DNA from: an uncultured Lachnospiraceae bacterium | GTDB lineage: Bacteria > Bacillota > Clostridia > Lachnospirales > Lachnospiraceae | Assembly: GCA_947589095.1 (NCBI GenBank) | Contig: CANQBX010000002.1 | Location: 1 to 64,000 of the forward strand | Reading direction: 5' to 3' | DNA: 64,000 nt | Shown here: piece by piece, positions 1-8,169 of the stretch | How positions within the stretch are numbered: position 1 is the first letter of the stretch | How the letters are laid out: each line of letters starts with the position of its first letter | Notes under the pieces: generated by a model | The model's input: only the letters and a program-made list of their open reading frames with translations | Database searches by the model: none | Told to the model about the DNA's origin: nothing | Translations under genes and position numbers: made by a program

Positions 1-73
1 TTTCCTGCAACACTAACGGCAACTTTTTTGCCGGGGTCTTTAGAAGTGGAAGTTAACTTTTCACTTCACTGGA

Positions 74-137
74 AAAATACCGGGAAATATACCGGGAATA
101 TACCGGGAAATATATCGGAATATACCGAAATACATCA
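74..137. repeat. Short tandem repeat behind the first gene
   Basis: About five degenerate copies of an 11-12 bp unit resembling AATATACCGGGA lie 8-70 bases beyond the stop codon of the 145-639 gene. The copies are contiguous with no spacers, so this is a minisatellite, not a CRISPR. A GAAGTG...CACTTC dyad lies further out (about 43-68). No gene is seen in bases 1-144. Confidence 0.7.
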
Positions 138-144
138 TTTAAGT

Positions 145-639
145 CTACAGAAGAAGAATATCCTCCCTGATCAGTCCCGCCTTCGTCATCGCCTCCCAGG
201 ACAGCTCCGGAACGACCCGCACGTCCTCCGTAACCTCCGTCCTGCGGCCCTGATCCTCCCAGTAAACGCAGATCAGCATTTCTTTGCTGACAAAGTAGGC
301 CCAGCGGTAATACCGATTTTCATACAGGAAATCCGAACTGTCAAAGCAGGGGAACCTTTCCTTTACAAGCAGAACCTTTCTGCCGTACATATCCCGGAAA
401 AGTCCGTTTTCCCGATCCACCGGCACCGCCGTCAGGGCCTTCGCCGCCGGATACGGAAGTCCCGCGGTGACAAATCCGGGCTGCGCCGAAAAGGTGTGCT
501 TTTGGGGCTCGGGCACCCGGCAGACAGCCGGCTGTCCTTCGGCATCCTTTTCCAGACTGATCCAGTCGATCAGCCGGTCCGTCTCGACAAACTTCGTGTT
601 CGGTTTTTTCGTTATTCTGGCAACAAGCGTCTCTGACAT
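145..639 (-). CDS. Unknown protein, last gene of the RNA-repair run
   Basis: A 164-residue protein I do not recognise. I chose the ATG at 639 because GGGAGGAACG stands just upstream; a longer frame to 681 would overlap the preceding gene. There is no signal peptide or membrane segment. The C-terminal half is aromatic-rich (YENRYYRWAYF, VYWED), as in compact alpha/beta proteins. It lies 26 bases behind the HD/kinase gene and is probably co-transcribed as the last gene of the run. Coding is supported by the good ribosome-binding site and tight spacing; function is open. Confidence 0.72.
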   Translation of the reverse strand: MSETLVARITKKPNTKFVETDRLIDWISLEKDAEGQPAVCRVPEPQKHTFSAQPGFVTAGLPYPAAKALTAVPVDRENGLFRDMYGRKVLLVKERFPCFDSSDFLYENRYYRWAYFVSKEMLICVYWEDQGRRTEVTEDVRVVPELSWEAMTKAGLIREDILLL

Positions 640-665
640 ATCCGTTCCTCCCGCTATTCCTGACC

Positions 666-1850
666 CTACACACAAACCCACTCCACCGTCTGCGCCTCGT
701 CCGGCATGGGCGGAACCGTCCGCTCCAGCATCCGTCCGACCACAGCTTCCGGAACCGGTTCCGGCCGGCCCGCGTTTCGGCGGATACGCTCGTTCAAACC
801 CGTTTCCAGATAAATGATCCGCACCCGCGCGCCGTACCGTTCAAAAAGATTTACCAGCTTCTGCCTGGTATCCTTTACGGTATCGGTGGCGTTCCAGACA
901 AACGGCTGTTTTTTCCGGAGATACGCCTTAGCCGCTTCCTGTGCCGCCCAAACGACTTCGCCCTGATTGTCCGCCGGTCCGATCCCCCTCGTCTTTCTGA
1001 GCGCATCCATGGAAACAACGGGCAGCCCCGGCAGGTTCTCCCGGATCCAGGTATCCTTGCCGGTACCCGGAAGGCCGGACAGCATAACCACCTCGCCCCA
1101 GGACGCGTCAAAGAGTTTCTGATCCGGATCCACATTCCGGCCGGACAGATAGGCGCGTTTTGTAAACGCGTCGCCGAAACGGTACGGCTGGTCCAAACAG
1201 CCGGCCTCTTCCGCAAGAATTTCCGCCAGCTGCACCCGCTCCAGAAGATCCGCGGTATCGCCGGCGATCCGGCCCTTCGCGTCCGCTTCCGCAAGCATAA
1301 GCAGAAGATCCGGCGCAAATCCGGCCGCAAGCTCGCCGATACAGGCGATTTCCCGGACGCGGCGTTTCGCATCCTCTTTCTCTGCCAGATGCACAGGCAG
1401 CATATGGTATCTGACCAGCGCGCAGACCGCCTCCCGAAACGCCATAGCACCGGGGGTTCCGCAAAGCGCGCAATCCCGCCACAGAAACGTCCTTACAATC
1501 CGGCTGCCGGCCGCAGAATGATTCGGAGAAGTCCAGACGCCGCCTTCGCTGCGGGTCGTCTTCGTCTTCCCGATATCATGAAGAAGCGCAGCCAGAAAAA
1601 GCGCCGTTCTCCGGCCGGCAGAAAGCCCGAAAAACCCCGGATTCAAAAGCAGTTCGCGGCAGACCAGCTGCGTATGCCTGTATACGTCGCCCTCGCCGTG
1701 GAAAACCGGATTCTGCGGCGTCTCTTTCATCGCCGTAAAGCCGGCCGGGGCGAGCAGCCGCCCGATTCTGTCCCAGTCAACTTCATCCGAAGGTCCGTTC
1801 GGAATACATGCCTGAAATTCCCGGATAAAATCCGGCGCCGTTTCCTTCAT
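666..1850 (-). CDS. HD phosphohydrolase-P-loop polynucleotide kinase fusion
   Basis: A 394-residue two-domain protein. The N-terminal half is an HD domain: His59, the HD pair at 91-92 in LLHDIGK, His111 and Asp190 are plausible metal ligands. The C-terminal part (from about 255) is a P-loop kinase with GLPGTGKDT at 259-267, like the kinase domains of T4 Pnkp and tRNA-ligase-associated kinases. By family knowledge such proteins heal RNA ends: the HD domain could remove a 2',3'-cyclic or 3' phosphate and the kinase could phosphorylate the 5'-OH. The RNA ligase gene immediately upstream supports this. Substrate and activities are inferred. A 256-bp repeat-filled gap separates the two genes. Confidence 0.82.
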   Translation of the reverse strand: MKETAPDFIREFQACIPNGPSDEVDWDRIGRLLAPAGFTAMKETPQNPVFHGEGDVYRHTQLVCRELLLNPGFFGLSAGRRTALFLAALLHDIGKTKTTRSEGGVWTSPNHSAAGSRIVRTFLWRDCALCGTPGAMAFREAVCALVRYHMLPVHLAEKEDAKRRVREIACIGELAAGFAPDLLLMLAEADAKGRIAGDTADLLERVQLAEILAEEAGCLDQPYRFGDAFTKRAYLSGRNVDPDQKLFDASWGEVVMLSGLPGTGKDTWIRENLPGLPVVSMDALRKTRGIGPADNQGEVVWAAQEAAKAYLRKKQPFVWNATDTVKDTRQKLVNLFERYGARVRIIYLETGLNERIRRNAGRPEPVPEAVVGRMLERTVPPMPDEAQTVEWVCV

Positions 1851-1896
1851 CTGCCTGCCTCCCGTCTGTTCTCCGCCGATCCCCCGCGGTTCATAC

Positions 1897-2112
1897 CGAC
1901 AGCCGTTCTGCGGAATCTCCCGCGTCTCGTGCGATCAGCTCTTCCGCGGAATCTCGCGCCTCGTGCGATCAGCTCTTCCGCGGTATCTCCCGCACCTCGT
2001 GCGATCAGCCGTTCTGCGGAATCTCCCGCGCCTCGTGCGATCAGCTGCTGCTTTGCGGAATCTCCTGCACCTCACGCGATCAGCCGCTTTGCGGAATCTC
2101 CGCCTCTCATGC
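1897..2112. repeat. 34-36 bp tandem repeat starting at the RNA ligase stop codon
   Basis: About six imperfect copies of a 34-36 bp unit (core GCGGAATCTCC...CGTGCGATCAGC on the plus strand) fill most of the gap between the HD/kinase gene and the RNA ligase gene. The first unit, read on the minus strand, includes the last codons and TGA stop of the ligase (GTTCGCATGAGAGG matches GATCGCGTGAGGTG in the next copy). The repeat therefore seems to have grown from the gene's own 3' end. No spacers occur between copies. Confidence 0.85.
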
Positions 2113-2901
2113 GAACAACCTCTCCACGGAACCGTCGAGCTGATTGGGTATAATCGGCTTATCGAGCCAGTGGATCTCCGAGAAATCCACGCACTGCAGA
2201 AAAGCGGCCCGCACATATTTCATCCGGTCAGCCACCTGCCCGTCTTCTTCAACCTTGATATAAAGCCCCTCCATCATCCCGGAAAGCTCCGTCTCCGCGC
2301 AGGCTCTCTCCGGATCCAGTCCCAGCCTTACGGCCGCCCCATACAGGCTCTGTCTCTGGTTTCCGGTCACGTACCGGGACTGCCCCAGAAGCTTAAGCAG
2401 CTGTTCTCTGCTTTCATACCGGCCTTCGCCCAGCACCGGAACGGACATGACCGGAAAGCCCGCAAGCATCCGCTGTCTGGTCGGCGTGTCCAGAAAAATC
2501 CCCGTCTCACGGTCCAGAATATCAAATTCCAAAAAATAATGCGGCAGCGCGTCATAGAACACCGTGTGCTTCGCGTAGAGCCATTCGCCGTACATGATAT
2601 ACCGTGTCCCGAGAAGCTCATAAAAAGCGTCACGGTGAACCGTGGCCCACTGCTTCATCAGGCTGTAATGACGCTCCCGCTCCCCGCCCGTCAGATAATG
2701 CCCCCGGCTCTGCAGCAGAAGCCCGCTGTCTGCATCAAAGGAAATGGCGGAATTCGCGCCGTCGCATTTCTCCTCGACAACCAGATGTCTCCCGCGGACC
2801 GCCTCAAACGGAATCTGACGCAGATCCTCGTCACCGGGCTGAAGGCGGGAGCCTTCAATATGCGGCGTCCGGGGATATTTGCGTATCGCAAACGGATTCA
2901 T
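2107..2901 (-). CDS. RNA ligase family protein
   Basis: A 264-residue nucleotidyltransferase of the ATP-dependent RNA ligase family. Motif I is EKCDGAN, with Lys45 the expected AMP-accepting lysine. YGEWLYAKH and FLEFDIL match motifs III and IIIa, MEGLYIK matches motif IV and MKYVR motif V. It should seal 5'-phosphate to 3'-OH RNA ends. The ATG at 2901 is preferred over the GTG two codons upstream because AGAGGTG is then correctly spaced. The HD/kinase downstream could prepare ends and the methyltransferase upstream could modify them, forming an RNA-repair trio. The motifs make the catalytic class secure; the RNA substrate is unknown. Confidence 0.9.
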   Translation of the reverse strand: MNPFAIRKYPRTPHIEGSRLQPGDEDLRQIPFEAVRGRHLVVEEKCDGANSAISFDADSGLLLQSRGHYLTGGERERHYSLMKQWATVHRDAFYELLGTRYIMYGEWLYAKHTVFYDALPHYFLEFDILDRETGIFLDTPTRQRMLAGFPVMSVPVLGEGRYESREQLLKLLGQSRYVTGNQRQSLYGAAVRLGLDPERACAETELSGMMEGLYIKVEEDGQVADRMKYVRAAFLQCVDFSEIHWLDKPIIPNQLDGSVERLFA

Positions 2902-2947
2902 TTTCACTCACCTCTTACGTTCATTCACGGCAGCCGCAGACCGCGGC

Positions 2948-3649
2948 TTAACCCGCAGCCGCCACCAGAAACAGATGCCCCTCCACGCCGTCAAAATGCA
3001 GCCGCGTCCATCCCGCGTCATAAAACATCCGCGTCAGCTTCTCCTTCGTCAGCAGATGGATATGCTCCGGGTTATCGTCCGGCTTCGACGGAACAGTGAC
3101 GACAACATACCGTTTCGCCATACGTACGGCCGCCTTCACCGCCCTCCCCGCGTCCGGGATATGTTCCAGCACCTCCAGCATCGTGACCACGTCGAAGCTG
3201 CCGTCCGCAAACGGCTGCTCACAGATGTCCTTCTGCAGCGCGCGAAGCTGTCCGAACCCGCCGTCCGCCAGCTCATTCAGGAACGTCACCCGCTTTTCAA
3301 GGAGGTCGAGGGACGTCACGCGCACCCACGGAAACTCCTTCATGAACGGAATCAGGAAGACGCCGCGCCCGCTGCCCACGTCCAGCATCGTCTCGAAGGG
3401 AACGGACCGCAGAAAGCCCATGGTCCTGCGTGTGCGCGCCAGAACCTGTACGCCCGCCTTAAACGGATACAGTTTCAGACCCGCCGCCTGCCCCGCGGCA
3501 AAAATCCGGTCGACCTCCTCCCCCGAACATTCACCGGCCGTTTTGTCCCTGACGGCAGCCGGAAGCTCCGGCACGCCGGTACCGCGCGCATGGCCCAGAA
3601 TCCAGGCCGCCGCGGTCATTTTATCATATCGCTCGTCCAGACTGCTCAC
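2948..3649 (-). CDS. Class I SAM-dependent methyltransferase
   Basis: A 233-residue Rossmann methyltransferase. Motif I is MLDVGSGRG (about 88-96), the acidic loop is TSLDLLEKR, and VVTMLEVLEHIP is the post-I/IV region. It starts at a GTG (3649) behind AGGAACGC. The EVLEH plus a later EHIHLL superficially resemble the metal-binding pattern of the Hen1 RNA 2'-O-methyltransferases that partner bacterial Pnkp, but the same residues are common in UbiE-like enzymes, so I do not call it Hen1. Its position next to an RNA ligase and kinase makes RNA a reasonable substrate guess. Confidence 0.82.
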   Translation of the reverse strand: MSSLDERYDKMTAAAWILGHARGTGVPELPAAVRDKTAGECSGEEVDRIFAAGQAAGLKLYPFKAGVQVLARTRRTMGFLRSVPFETMLDVGSGRGVFLIPFMKEFPWVRVTSLDLLEKRVTFLNELADGGFGQLRALQKDICEQPFADGSFDVVTMLEVLEHIPDAGRAVKAAVRMAKRYVVVTVPSKPDDNPEHIHLLTKEKLTRMFYDAGWTRLHFDGVEGHLFLVAAAG

Positions 3650-3724
3650 GCTGCGTTCCTGCCCCTTCTCTTCCCTTTTCTTTACTTCATAACCAAATCA
3701 GCCCAAAGCATGGATTTCTTCTCA

Positions 3725-5245
3725 TCAGCGGCCGGCCGGACCATTTCTCACGAACCGCAGGCCGTTTTCCGCGGCATAGCGTTCCGCCGCGGTTCCCGCC
3801 TTCCCATACAGAACCGTGTTCCCGGAAAATGCGCCGTACGCGATCTCCTGCACTTGTTCCGGGATCTCAATCCTCTTTAAGCTCCCGCTGTCCAGCGCGC
3901 AGCTTCCGATCACCCGAAGCGACGCCGACAGGCGTACGGATTGCAGTCTGCTGCAGTTTGCAAAAATCTTGCCGGGAAGCCCGGTGATCCCTTCCTCAAG
4001 CACGGCCTCCTCAAGCTCCTGACAGAACCAGAACGCCGCCTCGCCCAGCTTCGCATTCCCGGGGATGCGGATCGTACGCAGCTCAGAGCCCGCAAATGCT
4101 TTCCTGCCCAGCGCGACCCCGTCCGGCAATGGGATCTCCCGCAGCCCGCTATAAGAAAACGCCTCGTCCCCGATCCGCTTCAGACCCTCAGGAAGCCGGA
4201 TCCGCTTTAACGCACTCCCAAACTGGAACATACGGGCGGGAATCTCCTCAAGCATCTCGGGCAGATGGATCTCCTCGAGCCGGCGGCAGTCCATGCAAAG
4301 CCCGCTTCCCAGCACGGTCAGATGATCCGGCAGAATCAGTTTCCGCAGACTTTTGCAGCCGCTGAACGCGTAACCGGCGATGCTTCCGACCTGCGCCGGA
4401 ACAAGAATCTCCTCAAGCGTATCATTGCCGGAAAATGCGTTCGCGCCGATCGCGGACACCTGCTCCGGAATCGTATAGGCCGTCCCGTCTTCCCTGTAGG
4501 AAACCAGCACGCCGTTTCGGATTGTGACGCCTTTATGCCCGGCAAGAAGCCATTTGCAGCGTTCGGAATCGCTCCCCGCTCTTGTGCTCCTCCAGTATTC
4601 TTCCCGCTGACGCCGGTAGTTCTCCCCGGCTGTCCGGATTTCGCGCAGGAAACGCTCCTCATTGTTCCGATAGTCCAGATTCGAGTATCCCTTCAGGCAG
4701 CCGAGGCAGTTGAAGAATTCGTCAAACGCGTAAAAATCATAGAGCTCTTCCATCCCGAAGCCGTCCGTATCCGGCCCCTCATAACCATGATAGGTCTCCG
4801 CATAAAAGATGCCGTCCGCGTCCAGCGAACGGATCGAATACTCCTGTTCCGCCTTCATACTCAACAAGCCGGCCTTCCTTAGCTCGCTTCCCCGGATACT
4901 GACGCGGAAATCCTGTCCGGGGATGAAAAATTTCTCCGGAAGCAGCGAAAGCCTCCCCCATCCGGGATGCGCCGCCGCAATCTCCTCCGCCGGGGCGCTT
5001 CCATAGGCCTCCGCGCGCAGATACCACAGGATCCCCGCGCGCGCGTTAAACGCATCCTCCCCGTGATTTTCGAGATAATCCGCCAGTTCGTCCTCTTTCT
5101 GCCCGGGATTTTCTTCCCACTCCGCCTCCAGACGCAGATAGGCCGCAGGAAGCGCTCCCCGGAACGATTCCCCGAGCCGTAACATGGCCTTTATATCCCC
5201 CATGCCGGCACGCTCTGCCAGACTCCTAAACTGCCATTGCCACAC
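3725..5245 (-). CDS. Cytoplasmic BspA-type leucine-rich-repeat protein
   Basis: A 506-residue protein starting at GTG 5245 behind GAGGGGG. Residues 1-110 are helical and Sel1-like in character (RAGMGDIKAMLRLGES). From about residue 235 it consists of LRR_5/BspA-type repeats (pattern I...AF.GC..L..I.LP..L..IG..AF), ending in TAAERYAAENGLRFV, which is the usual tail of this family. Secreted BspA proteins have signal peptides; this one has none, so it should act inside the cell, probably as a protein-binding scaffold. It sits between the VWA gene and the RNA-repair genes. Confidence 0.85.
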   Translation of the reverse strand: MWQWQFRSLAERAGMGDIKAMLRLGESFRGALPAAYLRLEAEWEENPGQKEDELADYLENHGEDAFNARAGILWYLRAEAYGSAPAEEIAAAHPGWGRLSLLPEKFFIPGQDFRVSIRGSELRKAGLLSMKAEQEYSIRSLDADGIFYAETYHGYEGPDTDGFGMEELYDFYAFDEFFNCLGCLKGYSNLDYRNNEERFLREIRTAGENYRRQREEYWRSTRAGSDSERCKWLLAGHKGVTIRNGVLVSYREDGTAYTIPEQVSAIGANAFSGNDTLEEILVPAQVGSIAGYAFSGCKSLRKLILPDHLTVLGSGLCMDCRRLEEIHLPEMLEEIPARMFQFGSALKRIRLPEGLKRIGDEAFSYSGLREIPLPDGVALGRKAFAGSELRTIRIPGNAKLGEAAFWFCQELEEAVLEEGITGLPGKIFANCSRLQSVRLSASLRVIGSCALDSGSLKRIEIPEQVQEIAYGAFSGNTVLYGKAGTAAERYAAENGLRFVRNGPAGR

Positions 5246-5303
5246 CGGACGAACCCCCTCTCTGTTTTATGATATCCGGATCAAAAGGTATTCAGGGCGC
5301 CCT

Positions 5304-5948
5304 CTATTTTCTCTCGTTGTAATCTTTGTCAATCTTTCCGCGCCAGCTGCTGCCCACGTTTCCGTGGCCTCTCACGGCGGACGCAGCCTGGCCAAGCGCG
5401 TCAAAATTCGTCGCCGTGCCCACAGCGTCCGGCCGGTAATTCACGGCCCTGTCCGCGCTGATGCCGAGACCTCCGGCGACTTTCACCGCGTCCATATTGG
5501 CGCCCAGGAAAATGAATTCCCAGCCGTGCTTTTCCTGCTGCGCCGTGATCATCTGGCGGACCGTGCCGAGACTGAACTCATGGCTGGCGTTCTCCAGCCC
5601 GTCCGTGATGATGACCACCATGGTGTTCGCCGGCGTTTCCGCCTCCGGCATAAAGTTCTGGCGGTGTTCCACCTCTGTAACGGTCTTTCCCACCGCGTCC
5701 AGAAGCGCCGTCATTCCCCTTGCATAATACTCCCTTTTCGTGATCGGCGCAACCTTTTTCAGATCCACGTGATCATGCAGGATCTCATACTTGTCGTCGA
5801 ACAGCACCGTTGTGACGATCGCCTCGCCCGGCTCGGCCTTCTGCCGCTCCAGGAAGCTGTTGTAACCGCCGATGGTGTCGCTCTCCAGAGACTGCATCGA
5901 ACCGCTGCGGTCGAGAATAAACACAAGTTCCGTTAAATCCTTTTTCAT
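5304..5948 (-). CDS. VWA-domain protein with intact MIDAS site
   Basis: A 214-residue protein that is almost entirely a von Willebrand A domain. The metal-ion-dependent adhesion site is complete: DRSGS at 13-17, Thr80 in ARGMTALLDA, and Asp116 in IITDGLEN. The start at 5948 follows GGAGGA with normal spacing; the ATG five codons upstream lies on that same site and is rejected. Intracellular VWA proteins often act with AAA+ ATPases as adaptor or assembly factors, and an AAA+ gene lies 2.2 kb upstream in the same run. No membrane segment is seen. Confidence 0.9.
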   Translation of the reverse strand: MKKDLTELVFILDRSGSMQSLESDTIGGYNSFLERQKAEPGEAIVTTVLFDDKYEILHDHVDLKKVAPITKREYYARGMTALLDAVGKTVTEVEHRQNFMPEAETPANTMVVIITDGLENASHEFSLGTVRQMITAQQEKHGWEFIFLGANMDAVKVAGGLGISADRAVNYRPDAVGTATNFDALGQAASAVRGHGNVGSSWRGKIDKDYNERK

Positions 5949-5971
5949 TTCAAATTCCTCCATTCTCTGAA

Positions 5972-6760
5972 TTACGGCTGAGCCGCTCTCACCCGTCTCA
6001 CCGCGTCCATAAAACGCCGCACGCGCGCAGGATCCACGGGAGCGGACGTCACGCCGCCCGCCTTGAACCAGCTTCCCACGATGGCTCCGTCCGCGGCGGA
6101 AAGCTGCTCCGCGCAGGTCTCCTCCGTCATCCCTGCGCCGACAAACAGCGGGAAATCCCCCAGCGCGCTGCGGAACTGCCGGATCTTCTCCATGTCCGTC
6201 TCGATCCCGGTGCCCGCGCCGGTCACGACAATAGCGTCGCAGCGTCCCTTTCCGATCGCCAGATCCTCCTCGACGCTGCGCCCGGAATTGACCGGCTGGT
6301 ACTTAAACCGAACGCCGCCCAGCAGGAATACGGGGAACTGCGCCCGAAGCCCTGCCAGCCAGTCCGCGAAGTCGCCGTCATACATTCCATAATAATGGCC
6401 CGATCCCCCGCCGGCCTCCGCCCTTCTTCCCGGCCGCAAATGGCCGCACACGGAATCGATCTGCAGAAATGCCGCGCCGTACCGCGCAGCCAGCTCAAAG
6501 CCCAGCCGGGGATTGCCGAGGACATTGACACCGTACGCCTTTTGGGGATACTCTTTCTGAAGGTACCGGAGCATACGCTCCACATCGTCTGTATTTCCGA
6601 AATAATTCTCGACCAGAACGGCGTCCACGCCGTTCTCATACATCTGGGCGATCTCCCGTCTGGCCCGCTCGTCCACCGCCTCCGGCGATTCTCCGTTCAG
6701 ATGGAGCATGCCGAGAATCGGTTTGTTCGTATGAAATGTGTCAAATACTGCCCGGTTCAT
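5972..6760 (-). CDS. BtpA/SgcQ-family TIM-barrel protein
   Basis: A 262-residue TIM barrel. The sequence follows the BtpA/SgcQ pattern: KPILGMLHL near the N-terminus, GVDAVLVENYFG, GVNVLGNP, and IVVTGAGTG followed by FVGAGMT and GAIVGSWFK, which look like phosphate-binding loops. BtpA is known from photosystem I accumulation in cyanobacteria and SgcQ from an uncharacterised sugar cluster; the biochemical activity of the family is unclear. The start at 6760 follows AAAGGAGG. The frame overlaps the end of the small gene upstream by 20 bases, implying translational coupling. Its role in this cluster is unknown. Confidence 0.87.
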   Translation of the reverse strand: MNRAVFDTFHTNKPILGMLHLNGESPEAVDERARREIAQMYENGVDAVLVENYFGNTDDVERMLRYLQKEYPQKAYGVNVLGNPRLGFELAARYGAAFLQIDSVCGHLRPGRRAEAGGGSGHYYGMYDGDFADWLAGLRAQFPVFLLGGVRFKYQPVNSGRSVEEDLAIGKGRCDAIVVTGAGTGIETDMEKIRQFRSALGDFPLFVGAGMTEETCAEQLSAADGAIVGSWFKAGGVTSAPVDPARVRRFMDAVRRVRAAQP

Positions 6761-6980
6761 CTGCCGCAGCCTCCTTTCGCTTCCCTTCCGGAATCGGTTT
6801 GGGATCGTTCTGAAAGTCCCCGAACATCCCGCGGCCGGCACGGTCCCGCAGCGCTTTCCGGACGTTGATACTGTGCTCTATGGCAGCCAGCGTCGTCTCC
6901 TTCCGGGTGCTGACGGTCATTTTTCTTCCGCCGCCTCTCTCCCTGAAAAAATCCCTGGCCGTGTTCTCTTTTCTGTCCAT
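6741..6980 (-). CDS. Small basic protein overlapping btpA-like gene
   Basis: A 79-residue, charged, probably soluble protein of unknown family, first gene of the downstream half of the run. The ATG at 6980 follows GGGAGG at good spacing; an in-frame GTG two codons earlier is less well placed. Its last 20 bases overlap the next start, as in coupled operon genes. It has no recognised domain; TRKETTLAAIEHSINVRKALRDRAG could form one amphipathic helix. It is short and unrecognised, so I hold it with moderate confidence. Confidence 0.55.
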   Translation of the reverse strand: MDRKENTARDFFRERGGGRKMTVSTRKETTLAAIEHSINVRKALRDRAGRGMFGDFQNDPKPIPEGKRKEAAADEPGSI

Positions 6981-7032
6981 CTTCACGCCTCCCGCTTCAT
7001 CCGGTTTCCCTTCTCCAAACGTTCCTTTCTTC

Positions 7033-7085
7033 TAAAGAATAGCACGTTCGGAGACCATTTTCATCCTGCCGCCGGCAGAAGTTAT
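7033..7085 (-). promoter_or_regulatory. Promoter with 25-bp element shared with 15.9 kb
   Basis: The element at 7059-7083 (core TGCCGCCGGCAGAAGTT on the plus strand) is 24/25 identical to the one at 15923-15947. Read on the minus strand, it ends in ATGAAA, a 4/6 match to -35, followed after 17 bases by TATTCT (7041-7036), a good -10. It contains the 11-bp palindrome TGCCGGCGGCA. The likely job is an activator or repressor site overlapping -35 of the operon that starts with the 6741-6980 gene. Confidence 0.6.
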
Positions 7086-7106
7086 GAGAACTCATATCCG
7101 GACCGT

Positions 7107-7514
7107 TCAGCTGTCGCCGAGGGATTCGTCCGCCTCCGGCTCGGAAGACCCGGGCGCAGACTGGGTCTGAACCGCCGGCATGAGCTTTTCCAGCTCCCTG
7201 ACCGCCTTCTCTCCGATATTGGCGTCGGTCTCCGTCTTCAGCAGAAAATACTTCGCCGTCTCCGGCTCGGTCTTGAGCCAGTCCATGATGATAAATGCGT
7301 TGACCGGCTTAAATCCCCGCTCCTCGATCAGGTAACGCGCCGTGATGCCCTCGATCTCATCCTTCGGAAGGCGTCGGGCCACAATCCACCAGACCAGCCA
7401 GGAACGGCTCTGGCCGTCCATGGCCTTAAACGCCCGGAAAATCCTTGTGATCTCCCGCTCCGCGTATCCGTCGCTCTGCATATATTCCTTATATTCACTG
7501 AATGTCACTTTCAC
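7107..7514 (-). CDS. Unknown small protein coupled to the HExxH gene
   Basis: A 135-residue protein of unrecognised family. It begins at a GTG (7514) that overlaps the TGA of the upstream zincin gene by four bases (GTGA), with GAGGAGG inside the upstream gene's last codons serving as ribosome-binding site, so the two are translationally coupled. It is mostly helical (EREITRIFRAFKAMDG, SRSWLVWWIVARRLP), with a disordered acidic tail after about residue 115. The Trp-rich segment is too charged around it to be a confident membrane helix. It is the last gene before the internal promoter at about 7.05 kb. Confidence 0.72.
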   Translation of the reverse strand: MKVTFSEYKEYMQSDGYAEREITRIFRAFKAMDGQSRSWLVWWIVARRLPKDEIEGITARYLIEERGFKPVNAFIIMDWLKTEPETAKYFLLKTETDANIGEKAVRELEKLMPAVQTQSAPGSSEPEADESLGDS

Positions 7515-8164
7515 TTCTTCTTTACCTCCTCGATCACCGCCGCGGCAAAGGTAAACGCGTCCCTCTCGATCGGCTGCCGTGTGTACGCCTTCATGTCCGT
7601 GGCGCTGCTGATGTAATTACTCATATTGTCGGCCCACGCCTGCCGCTGCTGCTGTGTAAAGCCCCAGAAGCCCGGCTCCGAAATGCTCTTGTGCTGGACG
7701 GCGTGGCGAAGCTCGTGAACAATCGTGTCAAGAGACTCCCACACGCAGTAATCAAAATTCTCGTTCTGTCCGTCCACCATCAGAAGGAGAATATTGAAAA
7801 CCGCCTTCCGCTCCGACCAGTTGTAGGCCCCGCATTTCTCGACCGCGTCCACCGTCACATCCACCTGGATATCCAGGCCGTAGAGCTGCGCCAGCTTATT
7901 GGCGAATTCGTCCATCCGGTCGATCCGCTCCTTATTGCTGCTCTGGCGAAGGCTCTCCACAGGATCCTCGCCAAAGATCCGGGTGATCAGCTCCCGGGTG
8001 GCGGCAACCTCCTCCCAGTCCTTCTCGCTCAGTTCCTCCCTCGCGTCCTTTGGCAGCTTCATGGAGCGGTAGTGCCACGATCGGATCAGATTCTCAATTT
8101 TGGCAAGCAGGGCCGCTAACCCTGCCGCGATTGCAAAGACAATTACGTCGTCTATCACAACCAT
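7511..8164 (-). CDS. Membrane-anchored HExxH metallopeptidase-like protein
   Basis: A 217-residue protein with an N-terminal hydrophobic segment (about 2-24, VVIDDVIVFAIAAGLAALLA) followed by a soluble domain. HELRH at 150-154 in TIVHELRHAVQ is a complete HExxH zinc motif, and ERDAF near 199-203 could supply a third glutamate ligand as in gluzincins. It resembles small zincin-like proteins but I cannot name a family. Most of the protein probably faces the cytoplasm or the membrane surface. It sits five bases behind the AAA+ gene, suggesting the two work together on protein substrates. Confidence 0.82.
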   Translation of the reverse strand: MVVIDDVIVFAIAAGLAALLAKIENLIRSWHYRSMKLPKDAREELSEKDWEEVAATRELITRIFGEDPVESLRQSSNKERIDRMDEFANKLAQLYGLDIQVDVTVDAVEKCGAYNWSERKAVFNILLLMVDGQNENFDYCVWESLDTIVHELRHAVQHKSISEPGFWGFTQQQRQAWADNMSNYISSATDMKAYTRQPIERDAFTFAAAVIEEVKKK

Positions 8165-8169
8165 CGTTT

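Noticed and set aside
1897-2112. Possible CRISPR array
   Set aside because: Units are contiguous with no unique spacers and no cas genes occur in the window; it is a tandem repeat.
2948-3649. Calling the methyltransferase Hen1
   Set aside because: The Glu-His pattern is shared with common SAM enzymes and the Hen1-specific C-terminal blocks are not seen.
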